Positions 7,479-15,358 of a DNA stretch of 64,000 nt are shown piece after piece; position 1 is the stretch's first letter, and every line of letters begins with the position of its first letter. The notes beneath the pieces are model-generated. The model was not told the origin of the DNA. It saw nothing but the letters and a program-made list of their open reading frames with translations, and made no database searches. Where the stretch lies: NCBI GenBank assembly GCA_041916675.1, contig JAYRZB010000005.1, forward strand, positions 124,001 to 188,000, given 5' to 3'. The DNA is from JAYRZB01 sp041916675. Lineage in GTDB: Bacteria; Pseudomonadota; Alphaproteobacteria; Rhizobiales; Devosiaceae. Both the position numbers and the translations under genes were made by a program.

Positions 7479-7817
7479 TTAGTTGAAGGTGAAGGTGCCG
7501 ATTTCGCAGACGTTGACATCGGCTTTTTCGACAACGTCGCCATCGTCGAACACGGCGCGGAAGTCGTATTTGCAGTAGCCGGTGCCATCATCGATGTTGA
7601 TCACAACCGAATGGCCGGAGGGCAAGACGCTTTTGCCCAGAATGTCTTCCTCCCAGGATTTCTGGCCCACCGAGGAGGCATAGAACTGTTCCATGACATA
7701 GCCGGTATTGTTGACGATCTCGACGCGGCGATCGAGCGCCAGTGACGGCGCTACGGTTGCCAGAATGGTTGCCACGGCCAGCGTTGCCGTGGCGGCCAGA
7801 ATTGCAGAGTGCTTCAT
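7479..7817 (-). CDS. small secreted protein, unknown function
   Basis: Encodes 112 residues with a classical Sec signal peptide: MKHSA, a hydrophobic core to about residue 25, and cleavage near PSLA-LD. The mature part of about 85 residues contains EIVNNTGY, an acidic middle and two cysteines (GYCKYDF and NVCEIGTF) spaced for one disulfide. No named family is recognised. The next gene on the same strand encodes another small exported protein with a comparable layout (signal peptide, aromatic or acidic core, late cysteine), so the two may be distantly related; that is inference. Confidence 0.72.
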   Translation of the reverse strand: MKHSAILAATATLAVATILATVAPSLALDRRVEIVNNTGYVMEQFYASSVGQKSWEEDILGKSVLPSGHSVVINIDDGTGYCKYDFRAVFDDGDVVEKADVNVCEIGTFTFN

Positions 7818-7929
7818 CTATTCCCTCTTTGTGCGCTTGGCGCTTTGCTCTGATAGTCCCCGGAGCAAATCTGGCACGGGAGAGGTGTTATTTACAATCG
7901 TAACGATTGAATTTTGTTACAGAAGTTGA

Positions 7930-7948
7930 GCCCGGCCATGGGCCGGGC
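7930..7948 (-). terminator. GC-rich hairpin after second small secreted gene
   Basis: GCCCGGCC and GGCCGGGC pair around a 3-base loop, 26 bases beyond the stop codon of the gene ending at 7974. The tail TCAACTTCTG is weak for a Rho-independent terminator. Confidence 0.45.
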
Positions 7949-7973
7949 CCGGATGGTGCAGGGCAGCGGGGTC

Positions 7974-8336
7974 TTATTCGGGGGCGAAGCCGGGCTTGCC
8001 GTTCTTGAGTTCGTCTTCAGCGATGAATTCGCCGTCGCACAGGTCGATGACGAAGGTGTAGTAGCGATAGCCGTAGGGCCCGATCTTGGTGCCGAAGCCG
8101 TGCACCTTGGTGCCGTTTTCGAACAGGCGGAACTGGTAGTACTGATAGTACTGATAGAGCTTGAGATTGGCGGCGATCTGCCCCTGGCGCGCCGATTCAG
8201 ACAGGCAGTTTTCCCCCATCGGTCCGGCGCCGTTAAGGGCCGATGACAGGCCGGCGGCCGAGGCGGGTTGAACTGCGCAAAGGGCAATGGCGGCCGTGGT
8301 CAGGGCGGCAGCGGCGAGGCGAGCAATCGAAAACAT
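7974..8336 (-). CDS. small secreted protein with Tyr/Gln-rich segment
   Basis: Encodes 120 residues. The start at 8336 has GGAG 7 bases upstream (GGAGAATTCACATG) and directly opens a signal peptide ending near QPASAA; a longer frame start at 8372 lacks a ribosome site. The mature part has a cysteine in ENCLSES, the striking repeat YQYYQYYQF (about residues 61-69), several Gly-Tyr pairs and a second cysteine in DLCDGEF. No known family is recognised. An upstream perfect palindrome at 8446-8460 may control it. A single disulfide-stabilised periplasmic or exported protein is plausible. Confidence 0.72.
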   Translation of the reverse strand: MFSIARLAAAALTTAAIALCAVQPASAAGLSSALNGAGPMGENCLSESARQGQIAANLKLYQYYQYYQFRLFENGTKVHGFGTKIGPYGYRYYTFVIDLCDGEFIAEDELKNGKPGFAPE

Positions 8337-8445
8337 GTGAATTCTCCAATCAGGTTTGAGGTCTATGTCCATGGGTATGACATGGCCCGTCTGAACCTGT
8401 TCCGGTCGCAGTGTTCAAGGAGAATTCATATATATTTCAATTACT

Positions 8446-8460
8446 TACCTGTCAGGTAAT
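8446..8460. promoter_or_regulatory. perfect 15-bp palindrome, candidate operator
   Basis: TTACCTG-T-CAGGTAA with 7-bp perfect arms, between the end of the RraA-like gene and the small secreted gene at 8336. It abuts an AT-rich stretch on the minus strand (GTAATTGAAATATATATG) that could hold the promoter of the secreted gene. Too short and T-poor for a terminator. Confidence 0.45.
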
Positions 8461-8468
8461 CGTGGTGC

Positions 8469-9134
8469 CTATATCGCCTCGGGCACCGAGAACACGTCCA
8501 CCAGCGTGCGGCCGGTGGCGAGGGTTTCGATCCAGGCCTTTTCCATGCGCACCCGTTCTTCGGCGAGCGGCAGCAGGGTGGTGGATTCGGCGAAGGGGAT
8601 GATGGCGATGCCGTCATTATCGCCGAGCACGATATCGCCGGGTTCGGCCCGGGCGCTACCGAAGACGATGGGGCCATTGACCGCGCCACGTTCCTTGCTC
8701 AGCGGGCCGCGGGCGGTGTGGCCGAGCGCATAGACCGGCAGGTCGGGCCAGCTGGCAATGGTATCGATATCGCGCACCGCCCCGTTGACGGCAAAGCCGG
8801 CAATGCCCTTGGCGCGGGCGTGCCCGGCAAGGATTTCGCCCATATAGGCGGTCTGCACGCAGCCCCCGGCATCGACCAGCACCACATCGCCTTTCTGTGC
8901 CAGATCGATGGCATGCAGCATGGCGCCGAAATCGGAGCGTTCGCACCAGGCGGTGACGGCCTGCCCCACGAGGCGCTGGCCCAGCGGCAGGGGGCGCAGC
9001 GGGGTCAGGCGCGGATCGGCAATCAGGCGCCCGGCGGTGATATCGGACAGAATGGTCACCGGGATCTGGGCCCAGGCGGCAAGCGTTGCGGGCTTGAGGC
9101 GTTTGAATGTCTGGCTCAACAGCTTGGTCGGCAT
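8469..9134 (-). CDS. RraA-like / 4-hydroxy-4-methyl-2-oxoglutarate aldolase family protein
   Basis: Protein of 221 residues of the RraA/HMG-aldolase fold. The family core GG.VQTAYMGEILAGHARAKGI.GF.VNGAVRD.D runs from about residues 89 to 123 and includes the Arg-Asp pair that binds substrate and metal. Relatives either cleave 4-hydroxy-4-methyl-2-oxoglutarate or oxaloacetate, or inhibit RNase E. Its position as last gene of the thiolase-led catabolic unit argues for an aldolase or decarboxylase role. About 29 bases separate it from the M20 gene upstream. Confidence 0.85.
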   Translation of the reverse strand: MPTKLLSQTFKRLKPATLAAWAQIPVTILSDITAGRLIADPRLTPLRPLPLGQRLVGQAVTAWCERSDFGAMLHAIDLAQKGDVVLVDAGGCVQTAYMGEILAGHARAKGIAGFAVNGAVRDIDTIASWPDLPVYALGHTARGPLSKERGAVNGPIVFGSARAEPGDIVLGDNDGIAIIPFAESTTLLPLAEERVRMEKAWIETLATGRTLVDVFSVPEAI

Positions 9135-9163
9135 GGGTCCCCTCCAGTGCGCGGAAATTGCGG

Positions 9164-10357
9164 TCAGGTCCAGCCGAGGCTGGAGCGTTCGAGTGTTTCG
9201 GCCAGGCGGTCGAGAAAGCCCTGGCAGAGGACAATTTCGCTCAGCGCCAGGAATTCGTCGGGCTTGTGGGCCTGTTCGATCGAGCCCGGGCCGCAGACGA
9301 CCGAGGGCACCCCGGCGATGACGCTGAACAGCCCCGCCTCGGTGCCATAGGCAACCTTGGTGTGGCCATTGCGCCCGAGCAGGGCCTTGATGAAACTGAC
9401 CGCCGGATGGGCGGCATCGGTGCCAAGCCCGACAAATTCGGCGCTGGGGGCGATGACGATTTCGGCCTCGGGCGCTATGGCCCGCATGCGCGGCAGCAGT
9501 TCGGTGTCGGCAAAACCCTGGATGCGGGCGATCAGCGCTGGCGCATCCACTTCGGGCAGTGAGCGGATATCAAAGCCGATTTCGCAGCGGTCCGGGATGA
9601 TATTGATCGCCGTGCCACCGGTTATGGTGGTCACCGACAGGGTGGAATGCGACACGTCATAGTCGTGATCGTGCGGGCCGTGGTGGCGATGCTCTGCCGA
9701 CAGCGATTTGATGAAGGCGATGAGCTCGGCGCCATATTCAATGGCATTGACCGCATGCGGGGCCAGGCTCGAATGGGCGCTGCGCCCGGTCAGGGTGGCC
9801 TTGTAGAGGCCGCCGCCCTTGTGGCCGATCACCACCTGCATGCTGGTGGGTTCGCCCACGATGCAGAGGCCGGGCTTGACCGTAAGGCCCGCCACCCTGT
9901 CCACAAGGCTGCGCACGCCGGTGCAGCCGAATTCCTCGTCATAGGAAATGGCGATATGGATCGGCACCTTGAGCTCGCGCCGCACCAGTTCGGGCACGGC
10001 GGCCAGAACAATGCCGATAAAACCCTTCATGTCGCAGGTGCCGCGGCCATAGAGCCGGTCATCGGCGCGGCGGACGGTGAAGGGGTCGCTGGTCCAGGCC
10101 TGTCCATCCACCGGCACCACATCGGAATGACCCGACAGGATGACGCCCGGGCGGTCGGCGGGCCCGATGGTGGCCCAAAGGTTGCCCTTGGTGCCTTCGG
10201 CATTCCAGATGATTTCGGACCGCACCCCGTGCAGGGATAGGTAGGTTTCCACAAAGGCGAGAAAATCGCGGTTGGGGTCGCGCGACACGGTGGGCAGGGC
10301 GATCAGTTCGCCGATCATGCGCACCGCGCCTTCCAGCGTTGTCAGCGGCTTTGCCAT
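9164..10357 (-). CDS. M20 family deacylase, acetylornithine deacetylase (ArgE)-like
   Basis: Protein of 397 residues with the di-zinc M20 signature: VILSGHSDVVPVDG (His-x-Asp ligand pair), GRGTCDMKGF (bridging Asp), SYDEEFGCTG (catalytic Glu-Glu) and a dimerisation domain in the middle. The closest family feel is ArgE, which removes the N-acetyl group of acetylornithine. In this context it may instead hydrolyse an N-acyl or N-carbamoyl intermediate of the catabolic pathway (inference). It follows the DUF35 gene by 4 bases and is part of the same minus-strand unit. Confidence 0.87.
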   Translation of the reverse strand: MAKPLTTLEGAVRMIGELIALPTVSRDPNRDFLAFVETYLSLHGVRSEIIWNAEGTKGNLWATIGPADRPGVILSGHSDVVPVDGQAWTSDPFTVRRADDRLYGRGTCDMKGFIGIVLAAVPELVRRELKVPIHIAISYDEEFGCTGVRSLVDRVAGLTVKPGLCIVGEPTSMQVVIGHKGGGLYKATLTGRSAHSSLAPHAVNAIEYGAELIAFIKSLSAEHRHHGPHDHDYDVSHSTLSVTTITGGTAINIIPDRCEIGFDIRSLPEVDAPALIARIQGFADTELLPRMRAIAPEAEIVIAPSAEFVGLGTDAAHPAVSFIKALLGRNGHTKVAYGTEAGLFSVIAGVPSVVCGPGSIEQAHKPDEFLALSEIVLCQGFLDRLAETLERSSLGWT

Positions 10358-10361
10358 CGGG

Positions 10362-10760
10362 TCAGGCCGGGGTGAACACGGGCAGGGGCGGCAGGCCCTC
10401 GCGCGTGCGCCAGGCCACGCTCACCCGGTCGCCGATGCGGGCGGTTTCGGCCACAATATTGGTCAGCAGCCTTGGGCCCTCGTCGAGATCCACCAGCGCC
10501 AGCAGGTAGGGCGGGGTCAGTTCAGGCACCACGGGCATGTGCATGGTGGTCAGCGAATAGATGGTGCCCTTGCCGCTGGCGGGCACCCACTCGAGGTCTG
10601 TGCTTTCGCAAGCCAGGCAGAACGGGCGCGGATAGAACTGGTGGCCGCCGCAGGCCCGGCAATGCTGCACGGTCAGCCGATGGTCGGCGCAGGCCTGCCA
10701 GAAGGCCTCGGTGGTGGGGTCGGCGGCGCCGAGATCGGAAAACGACAGAGGGTCACTCAC
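10362..10760 (-). CDS. DUF35 zinc-ribbon/OB-fold partner of the thiolase-like protein
   Basis: Encodes 132 residues. The GTG at 10760 (MSDPLSFSDL) overlaps the stop of the upstream thiolase-like gene by 8 bases; an ATG at 10832 would extend the frame deep into that gene. A rubredoxin-like zinc ribbon (C34, C37, C48, C51 in CRACGGHQFYPRPFCLAC) is followed by an OB fold (GTIYSLTTMH, PYLLALVDLDEGPRLLTNIV). DUF35 proteins form obligate complexes with thiolase-fold lyases or acyltransferases such as Ltp2 of steroid side-chain degradation, and often channel acyl-CoA. Adjacent, overlapping coding supports such a complex here. Confidence 0.87.
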   Translation of the reverse strand: MSDPLSFSDLGAADPTTEAFWQACADHRLTVQHCRACGGHQFYPRPFCLACESTDLEWVPASGKGTIYSLTTMHMPVVPELTPPYLLALVDLDEGPRLLTNIVAETARIGDRVSVAWRTREGLPPLPVFTPA

Positions 10761-11913
10761 GGGCCAGCACCACGGTTGAGGCAGTCGAAAAGGCCAGGCC
10801 ACCCGTGCCATGGGCAACCGCAATTTCAGCACCCGGCACCTGGCGGTCGCCGGCTTCGCCGCGCAACTGCCGCACCGCCTCGATCAGCAACAAAATACCG
10901 AGCGCGCCGGGATGGCAATAAGAGAGGCCGCCGCCGGAGGTCATGGAGGGCAGGCTGCCGCCGGGCCGCAACCGGCCTTCAGACACGAACGCCGCCGCTT
11001 CGCCCTTGCCGCAGAACCCGAGGTCTTCGAGATAAAGCAGCACGGCATGGGTGAAATTGTCATAGGGTTCGAACACATCGACATCGGCAGCGGTGATGCC
11101 GGCCATGCCGAAGGCAGCCTTGCCCGAGGCCACGCCGGGGGTAATGGTCAGGTCGGCGCACTGGGCGACGTGCCACTGGTGGTGGCTTTCGCCTGCGCCA
11201 AGAATGCGGATGGGTTTTTTTGCCGCGTCGCGGGCCCGGTCCTTGCGGGCAATCACAATGGCGCCGCCGCCATCGGTGACAAGGCAGCAATCGAGCTTGC
11301 GCAGCGGATCGCTCAGCAATGGCGAGGCCATGACATCATCAATGCTCAGCGGCGTGCGCACCCAGGCCTTGGGGTTAAGTCCGGCCCACTGGCGCGCCGC
11401 CACGGCGATTTCCGCAAGGTGCTCGGGGCGTGCGCCATACTGGTGCATGTAGCGGGCGGCGCTCAGCGCATAGTGGCCAATGGGAAAGTGGATGCCAAAA
11501 GGGGTTTCGAACTGGGCGGCCAACGAACCATCGAGGGCGGCCGAAACCTTCTTGCGGTTGCGTCGGCTGCGCTGGCGCGAGGCATAGGCGATCAGCGCCA
11601 CATCGGCGCGGCCGGTGGCAATGGCGACCATGGCATGGTGCACGAAGAATTCGAACGATGCCCCACCCATATCCGAGGATTCGGCATAGCGCGGGCGCAG
11701 GCCAAGATATTCGCCAAGCTGAACCGAGCCTTCTTCGCCCATATAGTTGGTGAAAAGCGCATCCACATCGCGGAAACCAAGACCGGCTTCCGCCAGCGCT
11801 TCGCGTGCGGCGATGGCGGCCATGGAAAATTCGCTCTGGTCGGTGACCTTGCCCAGTGCCGTTTCCGCCGCGCCAACAATGTAGACCGGTGACGCACTCA
11901 GGGCATGTGGCAT
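10753..11913 (-). CDS. thiolase-fold protein of the SCPx/Ltp type lacking the thiolase cysteine
   Basis: Protein of 386 residues from ATG 11913 (MPHALSASPVYIVGAAETAL). The fold and landmarks fit the thiolase superfamily (DVDALFTNYMG, ITAADVDVFEPYDNFT, CHPGALG, HGTGG). At the position of the N-terminal nucleophilic cysteine, however, it reads ESSDMGGASFEFF (residues 78-90), with no cysteine. This is typical of thiolase-like lyases that pair with DUF35 proteins, for example retro-aldolases. It heads the unit thiolase-like, DUF35, M20, RraA-like on the minus strand and is divergent from the TetR gene, with the shared palindrome 67 bases upstream. Confidence 0.87.
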   Translation of the reverse strand: MPHALSASPVYIVGAAETALGKVTDQSEFSMAAIAAREALAEAGLGFRDVDALFTNYMGEEGSVQLGEYLGLRPRYAESSDMGGASFEFFVHHAMVAIATGRADVALIAYASRQRSRRNRKKVSAALDGSLAAQFETPFGIHFPIGHYALSAARYMHQYGARPEHLAEIAVAARQWAGLNPKAWVRTPLSIDDVMASPLLSDPLRKLDCCLVTDGGGAIVIARKDRARDAAKKPIRILGAGESHHQWHVAQCADLTITPGVASGKAAFGMAGITAADVDVFEPYDNFTHAVLLYLEDLGFCGKGEAAAFVSEGRLRPGGSLPSMTSGGGLSYCHPGALGILLLIEAVRQLRGEAGDRQVPGAEIAVAHGTGGLAFSTASTVVLARE

Positions 11914-11979
11914 GAGGGGTCCACTCGATTTCGGGCGCATAACGGCGCTTGCTGCCAATGGGATAGAACATGTATTATA

Positions 11980-11999
11980 TGAATATGAAGTCAATATCA
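11980..11999. promoter_or_regulatory. TetR-type operator, copy A (thiolase-like / TetR divergent region)
   Basis: TGAATATGAAGTCAATATCA, an imperfect palindrome of the form TGANNNTGA-AG-TCANNNTCA. The reverse-complement sequence occurs identically at 14253-14272 and with two changes at 27768-27787. Its place between divergent genes, one encoding a TetR protein, suggests autoregulation. Confidence 0.72.
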
Positions 12000-12086
12000 A
12001 TTCTGTGTCTGACATGTGCACGGTTGTGCCGGCGCGGTTGATCGGGACGCGTGGCGGTGCAATATCGGGCATCGGAGGACGGCACA

Positions 12087-12815
12087 TTGGAAGCACAAAG
12101 TCGATTGCCTTCGGCCCCGGTGGCCGAACAGCCCGGCCCGATGAAATATGGTGACTATCTTCTGGACCGACTGGCGACCCAGTCCTTCGCCTCAAAAGGC
12201 GATCGCACGCGCTATCGGCTGAAGGTGGCAGCGGCGCAGGCGCTCGAACGCATCGGCTACCAGGATATCAAGGTGGGCGATATCTGCGTGCAGGCCGAAG
12301 TGGCGCTGGGCACATTCTATGTCTACTACAAGGACAAGAACGAGATCGCCATGGAAGTGGTGCTCGATTTTGTCGAGCATCTTTATGAGCTGGCGCGCGA
12401 GGCCGGGCGCGGCAAATCCGAGTTCGATGCCATTGTCTCGACCAACCGCTTCTTCATTGCCGCCTATAGCGCCAATGCCGGGTTGATGAAGTGCCATGTG
12501 CAGCTCGAAAGCCAGCTCTCTGAATATCGCGAAGTGTTCCGGGCCAAGCATATTAAGTGGATCGAAGCCCTCGGGCGCTCCATCGCCAAGCGCGGCAACT
12601 ATGGCGAGGATATGCCCGGCACCACGGTTGCGGTGGCCCGGGCGCTCGAAGGCATGGTGTTCCATCACCTTTATTCGGTGATCGTGAGCAGTGACACCCT
12701 GTTTGACGGGCAGGAGCCTGCCGATGCCGACGAACTGGCGCTGATGCTGGCCACCGTCTGGTATCGCGCCGTCTACTGCAAGGATCCTCCGCTCAGCGGG
12801 GACAGTTTATTTTGA
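12087..12815 (+). CDS. TetR/AcrR family transcriptional regulator
   Basis: About 242 residues. The HTH lies near residues 33-78 (SKGDRTRYRLKVAAAQALERIGYQDIKVGDICVQAEVALGTFYVYYKDKNEIA, described in pieces), followed by an all-helical ligand domain. Start choice is uncertain: TTG 12087 has GGAGG 8 bases upstream, GTG 12051 has none, and ATG 12141 (MKYGDYLLDR) is a shorter option. It diverges from the thiolase-like operon across a region with the 20-bp palindrome. Three copies of that palindrome flank the surrounding catabolic operons, making this the likely repressor of a local regulon responding to an acyl-CoA or pathway intermediate (inference). Confidence 0.9.
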   Translation: MEAQSRLPSAPVAEQPGPMKYGDYLLDRLATQSFASKGDRTRYRLKVAAAQALERIGYQDIKVGDICVQAEVALGTFYVYYKDKNEIAMEVVLDFVEHLYELAREAGRGKSEFDAIVSTNRFFIAAYSANAGLMKCHVQLESQLSEYREVFRAKHIKWIEALGRSIAKRGNYGEDMPGTTVAVARALEGMVFHHLYSVIVSSDTLFDGQEPADADELALMLATVWYRAVYCKDPPLSGDSLF

Positions 12816-12822
12816 GCGCGCG

Positions 12823-12921
12823 CACCCCCACCTTGATCCTCCCCCTGGAAGGGGGAGGAAATACGCAAGCCGTGAAACGCGGCCTCCCTCCCTCTTGAGG
12901 GGTAGGGATGGGGTGGGGGTG
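12823..12921. repeat. REP-like intergenic palindromic repeat
   Basis: About 100 bases fold into nested hairpins. Outer arms CACCCCCACC (12823-12832) and GGTGGGGGTG (12912-12921) are perfect complements; an inner 10-bp stem TCCTCCCCCT / AGGGGGAGGA (12837-12859) has a 3-base loop; a third imperfect stem joins CCTCCCTCCC with GGGGTAGGGATGGGG. Composition is unlike the neighbouring genes. It resembles the extragenic palindromic elements scattered through Hyphomicrobiales genomes and could also terminate the convergent TetR and aminotransferase transcripts. Confidence 0.68.
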
Positions 12922-12973
12922 AGGGGAGCCACCGACAGTCCAATGTGAACACTCCCCCGCTCAGCGGCGGCGC

Positions 12974-14182
12974 TTAATCGAGCGAGGCCATGTAGCGGCG
13001 GGTGGCGATGGCGAGGCGCCGCACGCCCTCGCGCAGCTTTTCGGGTGTATTGCGCGAAAAATTGACCCGCATGGCCGAACGCAGTCTGGCCTCCGGGTCA
13101 AAAACACTGCCGGGCACGAAGGCGACTTTTTCTTCGAGCGCGAACTGATAGAGCGCGTCGGTATCGATGCGCGGATCGCGGGTGCGCATCCAGACGAACA
13201 TGCCACCTGGCGGGTTTTCCCATTCAAACCAATTGGCAAGCTCGGCGCTGGCGGCCGAACACAGGGCATCGCGGCGGGCCCGATACTGGGCAACGATCTC
13301 GGGAATGTGCGCGGCCTCGCGGCCGCTTTCGAGCAGTTCGAGCGCCACGGCCTGAGTGAGCATCGAGCTTGAAAGGTCCGAGGACTGCTTGGCCACCACC
13401 ATGGCCTGAATGATTTCGGGGGCGGCGATGGTCCAGCCGACGCGCAGGCCCGGCACGATCGATTTTGACAGCGTGCCCAGGTAGATCACCGGTCCCTGAT
13501 AGACGCCCTCGGGCTGCATGCGACCGTGAAGCGCCAGGATCGAGGGACCGGCGCTGCCATCGAGCTGCAGGGGCAGATAAGGATCGTCTTCGACCAGCCA
13601 TGTCCCGGCGGCGATGACCTTTTCGAGCAGGGCCTGCCGGGCTTGGGTCGGCACCAGCGCGCCGGTGGGGTTGGAATAGTTGGGCACGGTGTAAACGAAC
13701 TTGGCGCTGGCCAGCGTTGCCGGATCGCTCAGGCCCTGTGTCGCCCAGTCGAGCGGCACATAAGCAGGCTGGCGCGGCCGCCAGGCATCGAGGGCGCCGA
13801 CATAGGTGGGGAACTGGGCCACAACCTTGTCTTCGGGGTCGAGCAGTACCTTGCCGATCAGATCGAGCCCCTGCATGGCCCCGACGGTCAGCAGCACATT
13901 TTCAACACCGAAATGGCGGCCGGTTTCGCGGCTGATGCGCTCGGCAATATGCTGGCGCAGGGCGGGGAATCCTTCGACCGGGCCGTATTCCAGCGCTGCG
14001 GCGCCCCAGCGGTTCAGCGCCGCGGTCGAGGCTTCCGCAATGGCATCGGTGGGGTAGAATTCAGAGGCGGGCAGGCCGCCCGCCATAGAAATGAAATCGG
14101 CCTGGCCGCCGATTTTGAGGAACTGCTGGGTGATGGTGTTGCTTTGCGAGAGCCACCGCGCGAATGCTGGTTTCGGCGCCAT
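12974..14182 (-). CDS. PLP-dependent aminotransferase, class I/II (2-aminoadipate aminotransferase-like)
   Basis: Protein of 402 residues of fold-type I. Visible landmarks: EYGPVEGFPALRQHIAERI, TVGAMQGLDLIGKVLLDPEDKV, the PNYSNPTGALV substrate loop, LVEDDPYLPLQLDG (PLP-binding Asp), and the Schiff-base lysine in LGTLSKSIVPGLRVGW, followed by the C-terminal arginine region RSAMRVNFSRN. It resembles LysN/MocR-type transaminases acting on 2-aminoadipate, kynurenine or omega-amino acids. It is the only gene of its unit, reading left from the region with operator copy B, so it probably belongs to the TetR regulon and supplies the transamination step. Confidence 0.9.
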   Translation of the reverse strand: MAPKPAFARWLSQSNTITQQFLKIGGQADFISMAGGLPASEFYPTDAIAEASTAALNRWGAAALEYGPVEGFPALRQHIAERISRETGRHFGVENVLLTVGAMQGLDLIGKVLLDPEDKVVAQFPTYVGALDAWRPRQPAYVPLDWATQGLSDPATLASAKFVYTVPNYSNPTGALVPTQARQALLEKVIAAGTWLVEDDPYLPLQLDGSAGPSILALHGRMQPEGVYQGPVIYLGTLSKSIVPGLRVGWTIAAPEIIQAMVVAKQSSDLSSSMLTQAVALELLESGREAAHIPEIVAQYRARRDALCSAASAELANWFEWENPPGGMFVWMRTRDPRIDTDALYQFALEEKVAFVPGSVFDPEARLRSAMRVNFSRNTPEKLREGVRRLAIATRRYMASLD

Positions 14183-14252
14183 CAGGAAGGCTCCCTGCTG
14201 CTGGCCCCGGGGCTTTGCCGGGGCAATGAGAACAAAGGTGTTTGGTCAGAAA

Positions 14253-14272
14253 TGATATTGACTTCATATTCA
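14253..14272. promoter_or_regulatory. TetR-type operator, copy B (aminotransferase / SDR divergent region)
   Basis: TGATATTGACTTCATATTCA, the exact reverse complement of copy A. It sits in the 276-base region between the aminotransferase (minus) and the SDR gene (plus), so one site could control both directions. Confidence 0.72.
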
Positions 14273-14458
14273 TTTTCATTACTGCTGTCAAACCAGTCAC
14301 GCTCGATCTGGCTCGCCTGAGGCCATCGCCACGGCCTTTGACGACCCCGTTGGGCAGGCGGAACAAACCAGCTGGCGGCGTGTGAGGACCTGTGCGTTAC
14401 TGCTTGGATGCACTCGATTTGGCCCGTGATTTTCCCTTTTTGCTCGGAGCGTTTGCTG

Positions 14459-15358
14459 ATGGCCGGTCTTGATCTCAAGGGCCGCGTGGCCATCGTTACC
14501 GGCGGCGGGCGCGGGCTGGGGCGCGGTTATGCGCTGGCACTGGCCGCCCATGGCGCATCGGTCGTGGTCAACGATCTGGGCGGAGACCTGCATGGGGCCG
14601 GGCGCGATGCCACCCCTGCGCAATCGGTGGTCGCAGAAATCGAGGCGGCAGGGGGCAAGGCAGTGGTCAGCGGGCACGATGTGGCCGACTGGGCCGATGC
14701 CAGGGCCATGGTGGGCCTTGCCATTGAGCGCTTCGGGCGGCTCGACGTGCTGGTCAACAATGCCGGCATCCTGCGCGACCGGCTGTTTGCCAATATGAGC
14801 GAAGAAGAGTGGGATGCGGTGATCCGCGTGCACCTCAAAGGCCATGCCGCACCGGCGCGGCATGCCATGGAATACTGGCGGGCCGAGGGCAAGGCCGGGC
14901 GGGCGGTGGCCGGATCGATTGTGCACACCACGTCGCTGGCAGGGCTGGTGGGCAATTTCGGGCAGGCCAATTATGCGGCAGCCAAGGCCGCCGTGATCGG
15001 GTTATCGCGCACGCTGGCGCTTGAAGGCGTCAAGTATGGCGTGCGCTCCAATGCCGTATCGCCTTCGGCGCGAACGCGCATCGAAGGCTCGCTGGAGCCG
15101 CCACCGGAAGGTGTGTTCGATGTATTCGCTCCTGAAAATGTGGCGCCGTTGATTTGCTGGCTGGCCCATGCCGATTGTCCCGCCAGCGGGCAGGTGTTCC
15201 AGGCTTATGGCGACCGGGTGGAAGTGCTGGCGCCCAGCGCCATCGCCGTGGACCTGCGCACCAGCGGCCGCTGGACGCTTGATGCCCTTGATGCGGCATT
15301 GACCGGCAAGCTTCCGGCCCTGCCCACTCTTGGCACCTTTGTTGAGGGATTGCCGTGA
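14459..15358 (+). CDS. short-chain dehydrogenase, (3R)-hydroxyacyl-CoA dehydrogenase type
   Basis: Protein of 299 residues from ATG 14459. It has the SDR cofactor motif TGGGRGLGRG (14-23), NNAG (100-103), a Ser at about 159, and the catalytic pair Y172-x3-K176 in NYAAAKAAV. The extended N-terminal loop NDLGGDLHGAGRD, which would contact the cofactor, is typical of the dehydrogenase domain of peroxisomal multifunctional enzyme 2, acting on (3R)-3-hydroxyacyl-CoA. Its stop overlaps the next gene (GTGA). An upstream frame start at 14408 lacks a ribosome site. It begins the operon SDR, hot-dog, ligase, hot-dog pair, GNAT. Confidence 0.9.
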   Translation: MAGLDLKGRVAIVTGGGRGLGRGYALALAAHGASVVVNDLGGDLHGAGRDATPAQSVVAEIEAAGGKAVVSGHDVADWADARAMVGLAIERFGRLDVLVNNAGILRDRLFANMSEEEWDAVIRVHLKGHAAPARHAMEYWRAEGKAGRAVAGSIVHTTSLAGLVGNFGQANYAAAKAAVIGLSRTLALEGVKYGVRSNAVSPSARTRIEGSLEPPPEGVFDVFAPENVAPLICWLAHADCPASGQVFQAYGDRVEVLAPSAIAVDLRTSGRWTLDALDAALTGKLPALPTLGTFVEGLP

